Source: Paenibacillus apiarius
GTDB taxonomy: Bacteria; Bacillota; Bacilli; Paenibacillales; Paenibacillaceae
DNA length: 64,000 nt
Direction: 5' to 3'
Assembly (NCBI RefSeq): GCF_017052585.1
Contig: NZ_JAFFHZ010000001.1
Span: forward strand, 434,001 to 498,000
The position numbers and the translations under genes were made by a program. Position 1 is the stretch's first letter. Each line of letters opens with the position of its first letter. Under the pieces are notes generated by a model. It had not been told where the DNA came from, made no database searches, and worked only from the letters and a program-made list of their open reading frames with translations. Positions 7,850 through 15,007 of the stretch are shown here, in pieces.

Positions 7850-8944
7850 TTAATAGGTTTCCATTAGTGCTCTGTTTTGAACCAAATTGCCGTTCTTATC
7901 ATATTCTTTGAAGGTTGCTCTATAATAAGGAGTGGCGCCATTAAAGGTGAACTGTGCCGGAGTATCTATATATAAAGTAGTCCCATTCTTTAAATAATTG
8001 TTGTATCCCATTAATTGAAACAAATCAATATCCTTCCATCCATTCCATTTGCTTATCGCATTGATTGTATTGCGAGCGTCGTTTAGAGTAATTTCTTTAT
8101 AGTTAGGATAGTAGAACTTTTGAACCAAAGTTTTGTCATTGAAGGTTACTTTTAAATCCCCCTTCAGGTCATGTGTTCCCGAGTACACCATCTTTCTCAA
8201 ATCATGTGTTACGATGGCTTTATGCCCTGCCGGGAGCGTAACCTCTTGGGAAGGAACCGTATATTTATCCGATTCTGTGAAGGTTTCCGTATTGGTAGTC
8301 GATAAGTTATAAGTGACGCTTGTTTCAAAATCGGCGCCTGCCAAAGCGACAACACCTTTAGCGGCCACTTTGAACCCTAGCTGCATTCCGTTTGTTACGG
8401 AAGTAGCTTGAGACTTTGTATAGTCTTTTTGAAAACTGTCCGTTTTCATTTTTTGGGTTGTTGACGTGAAGTTCGTCAATTCAGAAGTGCCGCGATAGAT
8501 CGTATCGCCCGTTTTTGATGTGTAATTTACATTGGATACATCCATGTCATGAACCGCTTCGATTGTTAATCCCATTTGCTCCGCGATGCTGTCATACCCT
8601 TTGGGACTGGCAAGATTGGCTTTGTACCAGGATATAAAACGATTGGCTTGATGAGAGCTTTGGTCTTTCAGTATCCAGAACCTGGCTAGAAACCAACTGT
8701 CCAATATTTGTTGCTGCATATTAATCGGTTTGTGGGTCAATTTGGATTGGGTATCCCTGTCTTTAATTCTCAAATAGACAGTATCGATATAAGATTCTGC
8801 CGCATAAGGGCTTGCGCTGGAATATGAACTGGCATTGTTTCGATTCGTATCGAGATCGGCAGCAATGGCCGGTAAAGCACCTACTGGCATCAAACTTAAT
8901 GCCAAAGCGCAAGCAATCACTTTTTTCTTGTTTTTTTCAAGCAT
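7850..8944 (-). CDS. ETX/MTX2-family aerolysin-type pore-forming toxin (toxin 1)
   Basis: 364 residues, start ATG at 8942-8944 after TAAGGAGGACATACAA. Residues 1-29 are a Sec signal peptide (MLEKNKKKVIACALALSLMP, cleavage after AIAA). The mature part has a receptor-binding helical head, then the Ser/Thr-rich alternating strands of the family: TDSFQKDYTKSQATSVTNG, a small hydrophobic insertion hairpin (VAAKGVVALAGADF), then SVTYNLSTTNTETFTES and the conserved turn VTLPAGHKAIVTHDL. Proteins of this family (epsilon toxin, Mtx2/3) oligomerise into beta-barrel pores. Target unknown; insecticidal or cytolytic activity is plausible. The gene starts 59 bases below the PapR-like peptide gene in the same direction, so both are probably transcribed together from the motif at 9224-9250. 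Confidence 0.85.
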   Translation of the reverse strand: MLEKNKKKVIACALALSLMPVGALPAIAADLDTNRNNASSYSSASPYAAESYIDTVYLRIKDRDTQSKLTHKPINMQQQILDSWFLARFWILKDQSSHQANRFISWYKANLASPKGYDSIAEQMGLTIEAVHDMDVSNVNYTSKTGDTIYRGTSELTNFTSTTQKMKTDSFQKDYTKSQATSVTNGMQLGFKVAAKGVVALAGADFETSVTYNLSTTNTETFTESDKYTVPSQEVTLPAGHKAIVTHDLRKMVYSGTHDLKGDLKVTFNDKTLVQKFYYPNYKEITLNDARNTINAISKWNGWKDIDLFQLMGYNNYLKNGTTLYIDTPAQFTFNGATPYYRATFKEYDKNGNLVQNRALMETY

Positions 8945-9003
8945 TTGTATGTCCTCCTTATTTCTAATCCATCCGTGTGATTTCCGCTGCTTATTTTAAG
9001 CTC

Positions 9004-9141
9004 CTAATGTCCGCCAATCAGATGATGATCACTCCGTCCCATTTTTACTGCTATTGGTGACGAGTCGGTGTTGGGCGAATCAACTTGCTGATAGCCAAAA
9101 TATAAGGCGAAAATCAAAAAGATACTCGCTATTTTCTTCAT
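9004..9141 (-). CDS. PapR-like secreted signalling peptide precursor
   Basis: 45 codons, too short for ordinary ORF lists. ATG at 9139-9141 follows a purine-rich GGGGGGGGAGAA. The product has a basic start and hydrophobic core (MKKIASIFLIFALYFGYQQ), a polar linker (VDSPNTDSSPIAVKMGR) and a short C-terminal tail SDHHLIGGH. This is the layout of PapR, the precursor of the PlcR-activating peptide in the Bacillus cereus group, where the last residues (SDLPFEF-type) are the signal. It stands back to back with a PlcR-like receptor gene (9438) and directly upstream of toxin 1. I infer an export-processing-import quorum circuit. The mature peptide ends are not known. Base composition and periodicity look coding; no paralogue was found in the window. 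Confidence 0.7.
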   Translation of the reverse strand: MKKIASIFLIFALYFGYQQVDSPNTDSSPIAVKMGRSDHHLIGGH

Positions 9142-9223
9142 TTCTCCCCCCCCTTTTTTTATTTGTCATATCAACTACAACTTAACGATAACATGATTGG
9201 AGCTCAATCTATCAATAAGGATA

Positions 9224-9250
9224 GTTATATTGTGTTCCAAAAATGTGAAA
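9224..9250. promoter_or_regulatory. Toxin-island motif, copy A (candidate regulator binding site/promoter)
   Basis: On the plus strand GTTATATT then GTGTTCCAAAAATGTGAAA. Copies with the same length occur at 11540-11566 and 14876-14902. Read on the minus strand it ends in TATAAC, a possible -10, 83 bases before the PapR-like start. It lies between the peptide gene and the divergent regulator, where a PlcR-type box is expected, but it does not match TATGNANNNNTNCATA. Confidence 0.55.
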
Positions 9251-9437
9251 ACCGTCAGGAATGCCGCGCCAATCGATACGGATATGCAAAAAACCTTACC
9301 GAAGCCATTAAAATGAAGCTGGCTAATTCCGAAAATAATACAAAAGGAGGAATCCAAATACCGCACCAGGACAAGCATATTTTCTCCAACATCTGATAAA
9401 TGAGTGTAAAATTGTATAAATATGAAGGGGGAACTAT

Positions 9438-10328
9438 ATGGTTTATACATTAAACGCCCTTGAAATTGGGAAAATCATAAAGGATTTGCGCTTGAAGCAA
9501 GGACTAAGCCAGCAGGCTCTCGCAAAGGGGATCTGCACGCAACCTCATATCAGCAACATTGAAAATGGCCGGGAGGTTCCATCTGGCTTCATCTTATACT
9601 TATTGTCAAAAAAATTAAGAGTGAATGTAAAGTGTTTATTTGATATCCATGACGACTCCAATTTAAACTACAAAAATAATATTAAATTTATTGTCCAATC
9701 CTTCATGCAAGAAAATGATTACGGACAAGTATTGAAGATACTGGAAGATGAGAGCCATCTTTTCGAAGCTCCCGAAGATCAGCAATACCTCCTATGGGCG
9801 AAAGCCATCTCTCTTTACTATTTCAAAAAAGATTTGAATGCGGCTTTTATATTGTTAAAAACAGCATTGAAAAAAACGTGTAAATGTTTAAAATTTTGCT
9901 CCGAACAGGAATTGACTATTATTAACAGCATTGGCATTTTAATGTCTGAATCCAATCAAAACCGCAAGGCGTTGCGGATTTTAAAATGGACGTACCGCCA
10001 TATTCATAAACATTATTATATAGAAGACAGGACGTTGCCCATCAAAAATATATACGCATTTGCGCGTTCATTATCAAGAAATAAGGACTATCACAACTGT
10101 ATACGCTGCTGCAATGAGGGAATCGAGCAGTGTTTAAAATATAATTCTCTTTATCTTTTTGGAGAACTGTATTATGAAAAAGGCTTGAATCACTATTTTT
10201 TAAACCATTTCGAATCCGCATTAGAAGATTTCGAACAAGCCATTATGCTGTTCAAGCTCAAAAAACAGTTTAACTTCAAACATTTTGTGGAAAATAAAAT
10301 AAAAGAATTAGAATTGAAAAAATATTGA
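9438..10328 (+). CDS. PlcR-like RRNPP quorum-sensing regulator 1 (HTH plus TPR)
   Basis: 296 residues, start ATG after GAAGGGGGAACTAT. Residues 8-65 are an XRE helix-turn-helix (IGKIIKDLRLKQGLSQQALA, then GICTQPHISNIENGREVPS). Residues about 75-295 are helical pairs of TPR type (WAKAISLYYFKKDLNAAFIL, LYYEKGLNHYFLNHFESALE), the peptide-binding domain of RRNPP receptors such as PlcR and NprR. The divergent PapR-like gene ends the resemblance to a PlcR/PapR pair, although in B. cereus papR lies downstream of plcR. It is a close paralogue of the regulator at 15008-15892. I infer that the re-imported peptide switches DNA binding and activates the toxin genes. AT-rich TATAAA about 20 bases upstream of the start region may be its own -10. 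Confidence 0.8.
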   Translation: MVYTLNALEIGKIIKDLRLKQGLSQQALAKGICTQPHISNIENGREVPSGFILYLLSKKLRVNVKCLFDIHDDSNLNYKNNIKFIVQSFMQENDYGQVLKILEDESHLFEAPEDQQYLLWAKAISLYYFKKDLNAAFILLKTALKKTCKCLKFCSEQELTIINSIGILMSESNQNRKALRILKWTYRHIHKHYYIEDRTLPIKNIYAFARSLSRNKDYHNCIRCCNEGIEQCLKYNSLYLFGELYYEKGLNHYFLNHFESALEDFEQAIMLFKLKKQFNFKHFVENKIKELELKKY

Positions 10329-10359
10329 CTTTTTACAGTTGAAAAGAGTCCATAATAAT

Positions 10360-10391
10360 AGCCGTTTCTTCCTAGACAGAAAGAAACGGCT
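10360..10391. terminator. Bidirectional terminator between regulator 1 and toxin 2
   Basis: AGCCGTTTCTT and AAGAAACGGCT form an 11-bp stem between two convergent genes. The same stem sequence follows the paralogous regulator 2 (15931-15962), which supports a duplication that included the 3' end. Confidence 0.75.
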
Positions 10392-10411
10392 GTAGAGCTG
10401 TGTTGAAATGA

Positions 10412-11431
10412 TCAGTCCATATCAATTGGAACCGTGCGTTTATTTACAAGCTGAGCATTGTTCTCATCCGTCACATCATAGGTTGTTACGATTAACTCGG
10501 CGCCATATACACCCGAAAAAGAACCTTTCCCGCTTACTTCAACAGTAGAATACGCATTAGCCGCAGCTCCGTATCCGCTCGTTGTAATATGAACTCCGGC
10601 ATTTTTGATTTCTTGCTGCTGAGCGGATGTCAGGCCGGCATAGTGCCTCCCCAGAAAATTATTGTATTCAAATTTCTTTGACTCTTGCATGCCCATCCAG
10701 CCAGTATATACTCCTGTTGCTTTTATTATGCTGCGATTAGCCATCGTGCTTCCCGTTTGACCTGTAAATACAACATCTCCCCGATAAGTTCTTTGACTGA
10801 ACTCCACTACTGTTTTATACGTTTTATGCGGGGGAACTTTCACGGGTTGCGCAGGCACTTCCAATGTATAGGATTCACTTGTCGTATTCGTTTCCGTATT
10901 GGCTGTGTTGTATTCCAGATTTATTTTGCCTGCACCCTCTAAAATTAACGGAAGGATGAATTTATTGCCGAGATCCCCGCCTCCACCAACTTTGAATCCG
11001 CTGGAAACACTGGTTGAATTGGATTCCGTATACGTTTTGCTGAATTTCACAGTGTTGAAGCTTTGATCTTCATTCGTTTTATTTGGAAATGTGTTTTCTC
11101 CTATAAAAACAGGCAGCGTTGAATCATAGTGTATATTTTCAGTTTTCGCATCAATAGACAGATCGATGACGGGTGTAACACTATCTGGATTAGCTCGAAG
11201 CCAGTATCTAAAACCATTACTTTCAGGATTGGCAATCGTATTTGCCAAATGATTTTTGTAATAATACGTGCCCACCTTTTTAAGCACTTCATTCACATCC
11301 ACGATCCCGATGCTTTTTTCTTGGGCAATAAATGATTCGGCGGCATAAGCCTGGGGCGGAATGGAAACGGTTCCAAGCGTGAGCAGAGAAAGCCCGATAA
11401 CAAGACCATTTTTCAAAAAATGTTTTCTCAT
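10412..11431 (-). CDS. ETX/MTX2-family aerolysin-type pore-forming toxin (toxin 2)
   Basis: 339 residues from ATG 11429-11431, which follows CGGAGGGATACACA. An alternative in-frame ATG at 11473 also has AAAGGAGG, but only three bases away, and would add 14 His-rich residues before the signal peptide. The signal peptide ends near PPQAYAA. The toxin core shows VKFSKTYTESNSTSVSSGF, a glycine-rich insertion loop (KVGGGGDLGNKFILPLIL), then INLEYNTANTETNTTSESYT and VPAQPVKVPPHKTYKTVVEF, which parallel the strands of toxin 1. Sequence identity with toxin 1 is low outside this core, so the two may differ in receptor. Expressed probably from the shared motif at 11540-11566. Convergent with regulator 1. 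Confidence 0.85.
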   Translation of the reverse strand: MRKHFLKNGLVIGLSLLTLGTVSIPPQAYAAESFIAQEKSIGIVDVNEVLKKVGTYYYKNHLANTIANPESNGFRYWLRANPDSVTPVIDLSIDAKTENIHYDSTLPVFIGENTFPNKTNEDQSFNTVKFSKTYTESNSTSVSSGFKVGGGGDLGNKFILPLILEGAGKINLEYNTANTETNTTSESYTLEVPAQPVKVPPHKTYKTVVEFSQRTYRGDVVFTGQTGSTMANRSIIKATGVYTGWMGMQESKKFEYNNFLGRHYAGLTSAQQQEIKNAGVHITTSGYGAAANAYSTVEVSGKGSFSGVYGAELIVTTYDVTDENNAQLVNKRTVPIDMD

Positions 11432-11539
11432 TGTGTATCCCTCCGATTGATTATGCTGATGATGTCGCTTCATAAGCCTCCTTTCATTCGGGTTAAGGTT
11501 ATGGTAGCACGGCTTGCATTTCCTCATTGCATAAGGATT

Positions 11540-11566
11540 GTTATATTCTGTTGCAATCGTGTTAAA
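11540..11566. promoter_or_regulatory. Toxin-island motif, copy C, upstream of toxin 2
   Basis: GTTATATT then CTGTTGCAATCGTGTTAAA. Aligned without gaps to copies at 9224 and 14876, it keeps GTTATATT, TGTT, TGT and the final AAA. It ends 109 bases before the toxin 2 start on the minus strand. It is the least conserved copy. Confidence 0.5.
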
Positions 11567-11585
11567 TGCCTGGGATAAGCAGAAC

Positions 11586-11616
11586 GAGCGCCCCCTGCAT
11601 AGTTCAGGGAGCGCTC
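11586..11616 (-). terminator. Hairpin terminator of the 5'-nucleotidase gene
   Basis: GAGCGC-CCCTG pairs with CAGGG-GCGCTC across an 8-base loop; downstream on the minus strand comes GTTCTGCTT, which is only moderately T-rich. It lies between the nucleotidase stop (11679) and the toxin 2 motif and would insulate the two. Confidence 0.6.
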
Positions 11617-11678
11617 GCCGCCACAACACATTTATTTTATGATTCTATCCTCAATATAGGCTTCGTCCGTTCGCCGGA

Positions 11679-13553
11679 CTATTTTACTTCGACAATGCGA
11701 TTCTCTACTGCAGGGTGAATGACCTTGTTGTTAACCAAGTATTCCTCTACCACTTCATAGAAGGTGATGCCGGTATCCAGCACACGCTCCTTCTTCAGCA
11801 TCGAGTAGCCGTCACCGCCTGATGTAATGAAGTCGTTGGTTGCAATCTTGTAGGTTTTCGCCTGATCAAGCGGCTGTCCGCCAACCTTCACTTCAGTCAC
11901 CCGCTCGCCAACCGGCTTCTTCACATCGTAGACGAAGGACAATCCGCCTACTTGCAGGAAAGAGCCTGGCAAATCATCGGCTTTCTCCGCCCCTTTGACG
12001 GATACTTCCAGCGCAGCCTTCACATCCGCACCGGTCGCTTCCACAATCGTCAATGTATTCGGGAATGGCAGAATGGAATAGAGATCCTTCTTCGTAACAT
12101 CTCCCGCCTGCTTGCTGGCCCGGATTCCCCCGCCATTGACTAGCGCCACATCAGCTTCATATCCCGCGATACTCTTCGACTTGGCGATGAGCGCATCCGC
12201 AATGAAGTTGCCCAGATTGGTCTCCATCGCGCGAACCTGCGTCCGCTCTCCGTCTAGATTGACTTCCGTTTTGCCGATTACATCCTTCATCGATTCCTCT
12301 ACCTTGGTCACGACCTCTTGGACGAGCTTCTCGATCTCCGAATCAGCCTTTACCTTCTCGTCGTACTCGACCAGCCCGCCGCTGAAGCCGACAAGCTCCT
12401 TGTTGTAATAGTAGAGATCAACGCGTCCCAGCGACTTGCCGTACTCCCAGTCCTGTACAATATAAGTGCCGTTGACGACTTCTGGCGTGCGAAGCGGAGT
12501 ATGGGAATGCCCGCCGATAATGAGGTCGATTCCCGCTACGTTTTCCGCAATCTCCCGGTCTTTTTCAACCCCGATATGCGATACGACGATAACATGATCG
12601 GCTTCCTTCTTCATCTCCGGCACCAATTGCTTGGCAATGTCTACCGGATCTTTGAACGTCAGGCCCTTCACGTTGTTCGGATGCGTAACGATCGGCGTCT
12701 CTTCCGCGACAAAGCCAATAAACGCAAAGGTCTCGCCGCCAACTTCGGTCGTGAACGTCGGCACCAGCAGATTGGAGCCATCCGCCTTGAAGACGTTGGC
12801 GCTAATCATCGGATATTTCAACTGATCGCGCAGCTTCAACAGCTGATCGTAGCCGTAATCGAATTCGTGGTTCCCGGCTGCCATCGCGTCATATCCAAGC
12901 GAATTCAAAATGGGAAGAATCGATTCCCCTTTGAACTGATTCGTATAGATCGTTCCTTGGAATGTGTCTCCCGCGTCCATCAAAAGGAAGTTCTTGTTTT
13001 CCTGCTCCCATTCTTTGACGAGCGTAGCGATTTTGGCGTATCCGAATTCTTTCCCGCGCTGATCTTCCTTAATGTGCCCGTGCACATCATTCGTATGGGC
13101 AATCGTAATATGCTCCGTGAGAGCAACTCCCAGCGCCTCAACCAATTGCTCGCGGGTCACATGGGGACCGTCCGGCAGCTCGAGTTCGACGCCTAGTGAC
13201 CGGGCAATTTCGGAAATACGCTTGGCGGAGGGAGCCTCTCTGTCATTAGCGCCCTCTTGTGCCGTAATCGCTCCTTTGCCGGAAGCCCAGTCCAGATAAC
13301 CCTGCGCCCAATATCCATTCTGCTGCGGAATGGCCTCGCCGGTGCCTCTGGCAATCAGCGCGACGGTTTCTCCCAATGATACCGGGCGTTCCAGCCGCAA
13401 GTCACCTTGCTCGTAGCCCGTAATAATATGTTTCTGCTGCATCCATTCATTGTGCTGCACCGGATGGAGCGGATCGGCAAAAGCGGGTGCCGAGAACAGT
13501 ATCCCCAACGCGCCTGCCGCCAATAATGAATACGCTTTCATGCGAAACTTCAC
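11679..13553 (-). CDS. Secreted 5'-nucleotidase/2',3'-cyclic phosphodiesterase with SLH-like N-terminus
   Basis: 624 residues. GTG at 13551-13553 is chosen because GGGAGG ends directly at an upstream ATG but nine bases before this GTG. Signal peptide 1-26 (LLAAGALGILFSAPAFA). Residues 30-150 resemble one to two S-layer-homology-like segments (WMQQKHIITGYEQGDLRLER, YWAQGYLDWASGKGAI) and may bind cell wall. The metallophosphatase core has IAHTNDVHGH, MDAGDTFQG, AAGNHEFDYG and IGGHSHTPL, giving the dimetal ligands; the C-terminal substrate domain has NGGGIRA and the aromatic FITSGGDGY. It hydrolyses extracellular nucleotides to nucleosides and phosphate. In pathogens such enzymes make adenosine and support nutrient capture or immune evasion; that role here is inference. 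Confidence 0.9.
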   Translation of the reverse strand: MKFRMKAYSLLAAGALGILFSAPAFADPLHPVQHNEWMQQKHIITGYEQGDLRLERPVSLGETVALIARGTGEAIPQQNGYWAQGYLDWASGKGAITAQEGANDREAPSAKRISEIARSLGVELELPDGPHVTREQLVEALGVALTEHITIAHTNDVHGHIKEDQRGKEFGYAKIATLVKEWEQENKNFLLMDAGDTFQGTIYTNQFKGESILPILNSLGYDAMAAGNHEFDYGYDQLLKLRDQLKYPMISANVFKADGSNLLVPTFTTEVGGETFAFIGFVAEETPIVTHPNNVKGLTFKDPVDIAKQLVPEMKKEADHVIVVSHIGVEKDREIAENVAGIDLIIGGHSHTPLRTPEVVNGTYIVQDWEYGKSLGRVDLYYYNKELVGFSGGLVEYDEKVKADSEIEKLVQEVVTKVEESMKDVIGKTEVNLDGERTQVRAMETNLGNFIADALIAKSKSIAGYEADVALVNGGGIRASKQAGDVTKKDLYSILPFPNTLTIVEATGADVKAALEVSVKGAEKADDLPGSFLQVGGLSFVYDVKKPVGERVTEVKVGGQPLDQAKTYKIATNDFITSGGDGYSMLKKERVLDTGITFYEVVEEYLVNNKVIHPAVENRIVEVK

Positions 13554-13598
13554 AATAATCATCCTCCCTTTAGACTGATAGAATGATAACCCTGAACA

Positions 13599-13627
13599 AA
13601 TATAAATAGATTCATTCCTTTTGTCAA
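13599..13627 (-). promoter_or_regulatory. SigA promoter of the 5'-nucleotidase gene
   Basis: On the minus strand TTGACA (13622-13627), 17 bases, then TATATT (13599-13604), about 46 bases before the GTG start. A near-consensus housekeeping promoter without the toxin-island motif, so the nucleotidase is probably not in the same regulon. Confidence 0.7.
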
Positions 13628-13700
13628 TCAAAAGTTATACATAGATAGTTTTATATGGGTCAAATTATTGATCAAACTAACCCATAGGGAGACGATATGC

Positions 13701-14762
13701 TTATTTAAATAAATTCTTATTAGCATTAATAATATTTTCAATCAATCCTTTTCCCGGGAAATCAGCTGCAACAATGCCGGTATACTCCAAATTGTGATTG
13801 GCTATATAATCCGTTGTCAAAACATTAGTTCCTTCAAATGCAATTGTGCATATCCCGATGAAACAATCGGTTCTGGGGAAATCCGGGTATGAATCTGACC
13901 ACCCAGGAGTAGTCAATCCCGTAGCAAGCCGGGGCGCGGATGTTCCAGGGCTGCTATGTCCGCTTGCAACAAAGTATGGATACGCAATATTGCCGCCGCT
14001 TAAATAATTGATGAATTTGGTCTTAGAACCTTGTTGATGACTATCGTTTGCCTTCTGCAATTGTTTTTTTACATCCAGCCATTTTTGGTATAAATCCCAG
14101 TTCGTCGACACTGTATAATTATCTTGGATATCGAATTGACGAGCATAATCGATTCCGATATTCGAACCGGCAACATTACGGAGAATGACTATTTTCCCTC
14201 TCATTTCTCCTAGTGCAGGGTTTGTTATCGCACCGTTTCTGCTGTCCCAAAAATAGCCAGGATATCTATCCATATATCCCTGAAGGGTGTCATTGAACAC
14301 CTGATTAGAAACAGAACTGTGTTCTTGTTTGATGCGCATCAAAACCGTTTCGCTCGGATTGCGCTTTAAAAAATCAGTAACCTCATTGAGAACGTCCCCA
14401 AACATGGCATCTAAATAGTAGGGGCCATGATGAAGCGCAAAAGAACCGTCAACATAACGGCAGCGAATATCCAAAAAGCGAATTCCGGAATTTAACTGCG
14501 TATTTAGCGTCATTGACTGTGTATAAACATGGTCGGTTGCAGGCTGGGAGGTTTTGTAAGCCATACTGTCATGTGTGCCTGGAATGGATAAATCACTTAA
14601 TCTGGCATCCTCTTTAATTAAACCCATCCAGTTTGGATTTTGATAATCTGCTGTTGCATCATGAGAATATCCAGGATGCCAATGTGCCCACGCAGGTTGT
14701 GCATGAAATCCCAGAATTGAAGCTAGAATAATTGCAAACATAATGATTTTCTTCATTATCAT
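13701..14762 (-). CDS. Phosphatidylinositol-specific phospholipase C
   Basis: 353 residues if ATG 14760-14762 is used; ATG 14754-14756 two codons later is as plausible (GGAAAGGGGAC lies 4 or 10 bases upstream). Signal peptide ends near AQPAWA. The catalytic core shows LSDLSIPGTHDSMAY with the first catalytic His, FLDIRCRYVDGSFALHHGPY with the second His and Arg/Asp partners, and ETVLMRIKQEH. These enzymes cleave phosphatidylinositol and GPI anchors by intramolecular transesterification. In B. cereus the homologous gene is a founding PlcR target, which fits the adjacent PlcR-like regulator. The shared motif lies 114 bases upstream. It replaces the toxin that once stood in this position (see relic at 14785-14826). 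Confidence 0.9.
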   Translation of the reverse strand: MIMKKIIMFAIILASILGFHAQPAWAHWHPGYSHDATADYQNPNWMGLIKEDARLSDLSIPGTHDSMAYKTSQPATDHVYTQSMTLNTQLNSGIRFLDIRCRYVDGSFALHHGPYYLDAMFGDVLNEVTDFLKRNPSETVLMRIKQEHSSVSNQVFNDTLQGYMDRYPGYFWDSRNGAITNPALGEMRGKIVILRNVAGSNIGIDYARQFDIQDNYTVSTNWDLYQKWLDVKKQLQKANDSHQQGSKTKFINYLSGGNIAYPYFVASGHSSPGTSAPRLATGLTTPGWSDSYPDFPRTDCFIGICTIAFEGTNVLTTDYIANHNLEYTGIVAADFPGKGLIENIINANKNLFK

Positions 14763-14784
14763 CTGTCCCCTTTCCAATGTCCCT

Positions 14785-14826
14785 TCATTCATAAAGAGTT
14801 TCCATAAGCGCTCTGTTTTGAATCAG
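14785..14826 (-). pseudogene. 3'-end relic of an aerolysin-type toxin gene
   Basis: On the minus strand this stretch encodes IQNRALMETLYE and a stop. Toxin 1 ends in VQNRALMETY. At DNA level GTTTCCAT-AG-GCTCTGTTTTGAA-CA is shared with 7856-7883 with only three differences. No other part of a toxin gene remains. I read this as the scar of a deletion after duplication of the toxin-peptide-regulator block. Confidence 0.7.
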
Positions 14827-14875
14827 AAGCAATTTAACGATATCACGGATTTAGCGCCAGAATTGAATAAGCATT

Positions 14876-14902
14876 GTTATATTGTGTTTCGAAAATGTGA
14901 AA
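14876..14902. promoter_or_regulatory. Toxin-island motif, copy B, between phospholipase C and regulator 2
   Basis: GTTATATT then GTGTTTCGAAAATGTGAAA, differing from copy A at two bases. Flanking bases (ATTTAACGATA against ACTTAACGATA at 9180) are also related, so A and B derive from a duplicated intergenic region. It could serve both the phospholipase C gene (minus) and regulator 2 (plus). Confidence 0.55.
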
Positions 14903-15007
14903 GTCCCGTTCCCCATGTGGACACCAATGTATAAAAACCTATAATGAAGGTATAAAAATTCCACAGTTGATTGAAAGATTGAGGGATGAATGGGAAAGGG
15001 GCACCAT

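Noticed and set aside
9224..9250. Canonical PlcR box
   Set aside because: The motif does not contain TATGNANNNNTNCATA; called only as a shared motif.
9163..9396. 77-codon open frame between the peptide gene and regulator 1
   Set aside because: TTG start without binding site; the homologous region before regulator 2 does not keep the frame; it spans the shared motif.
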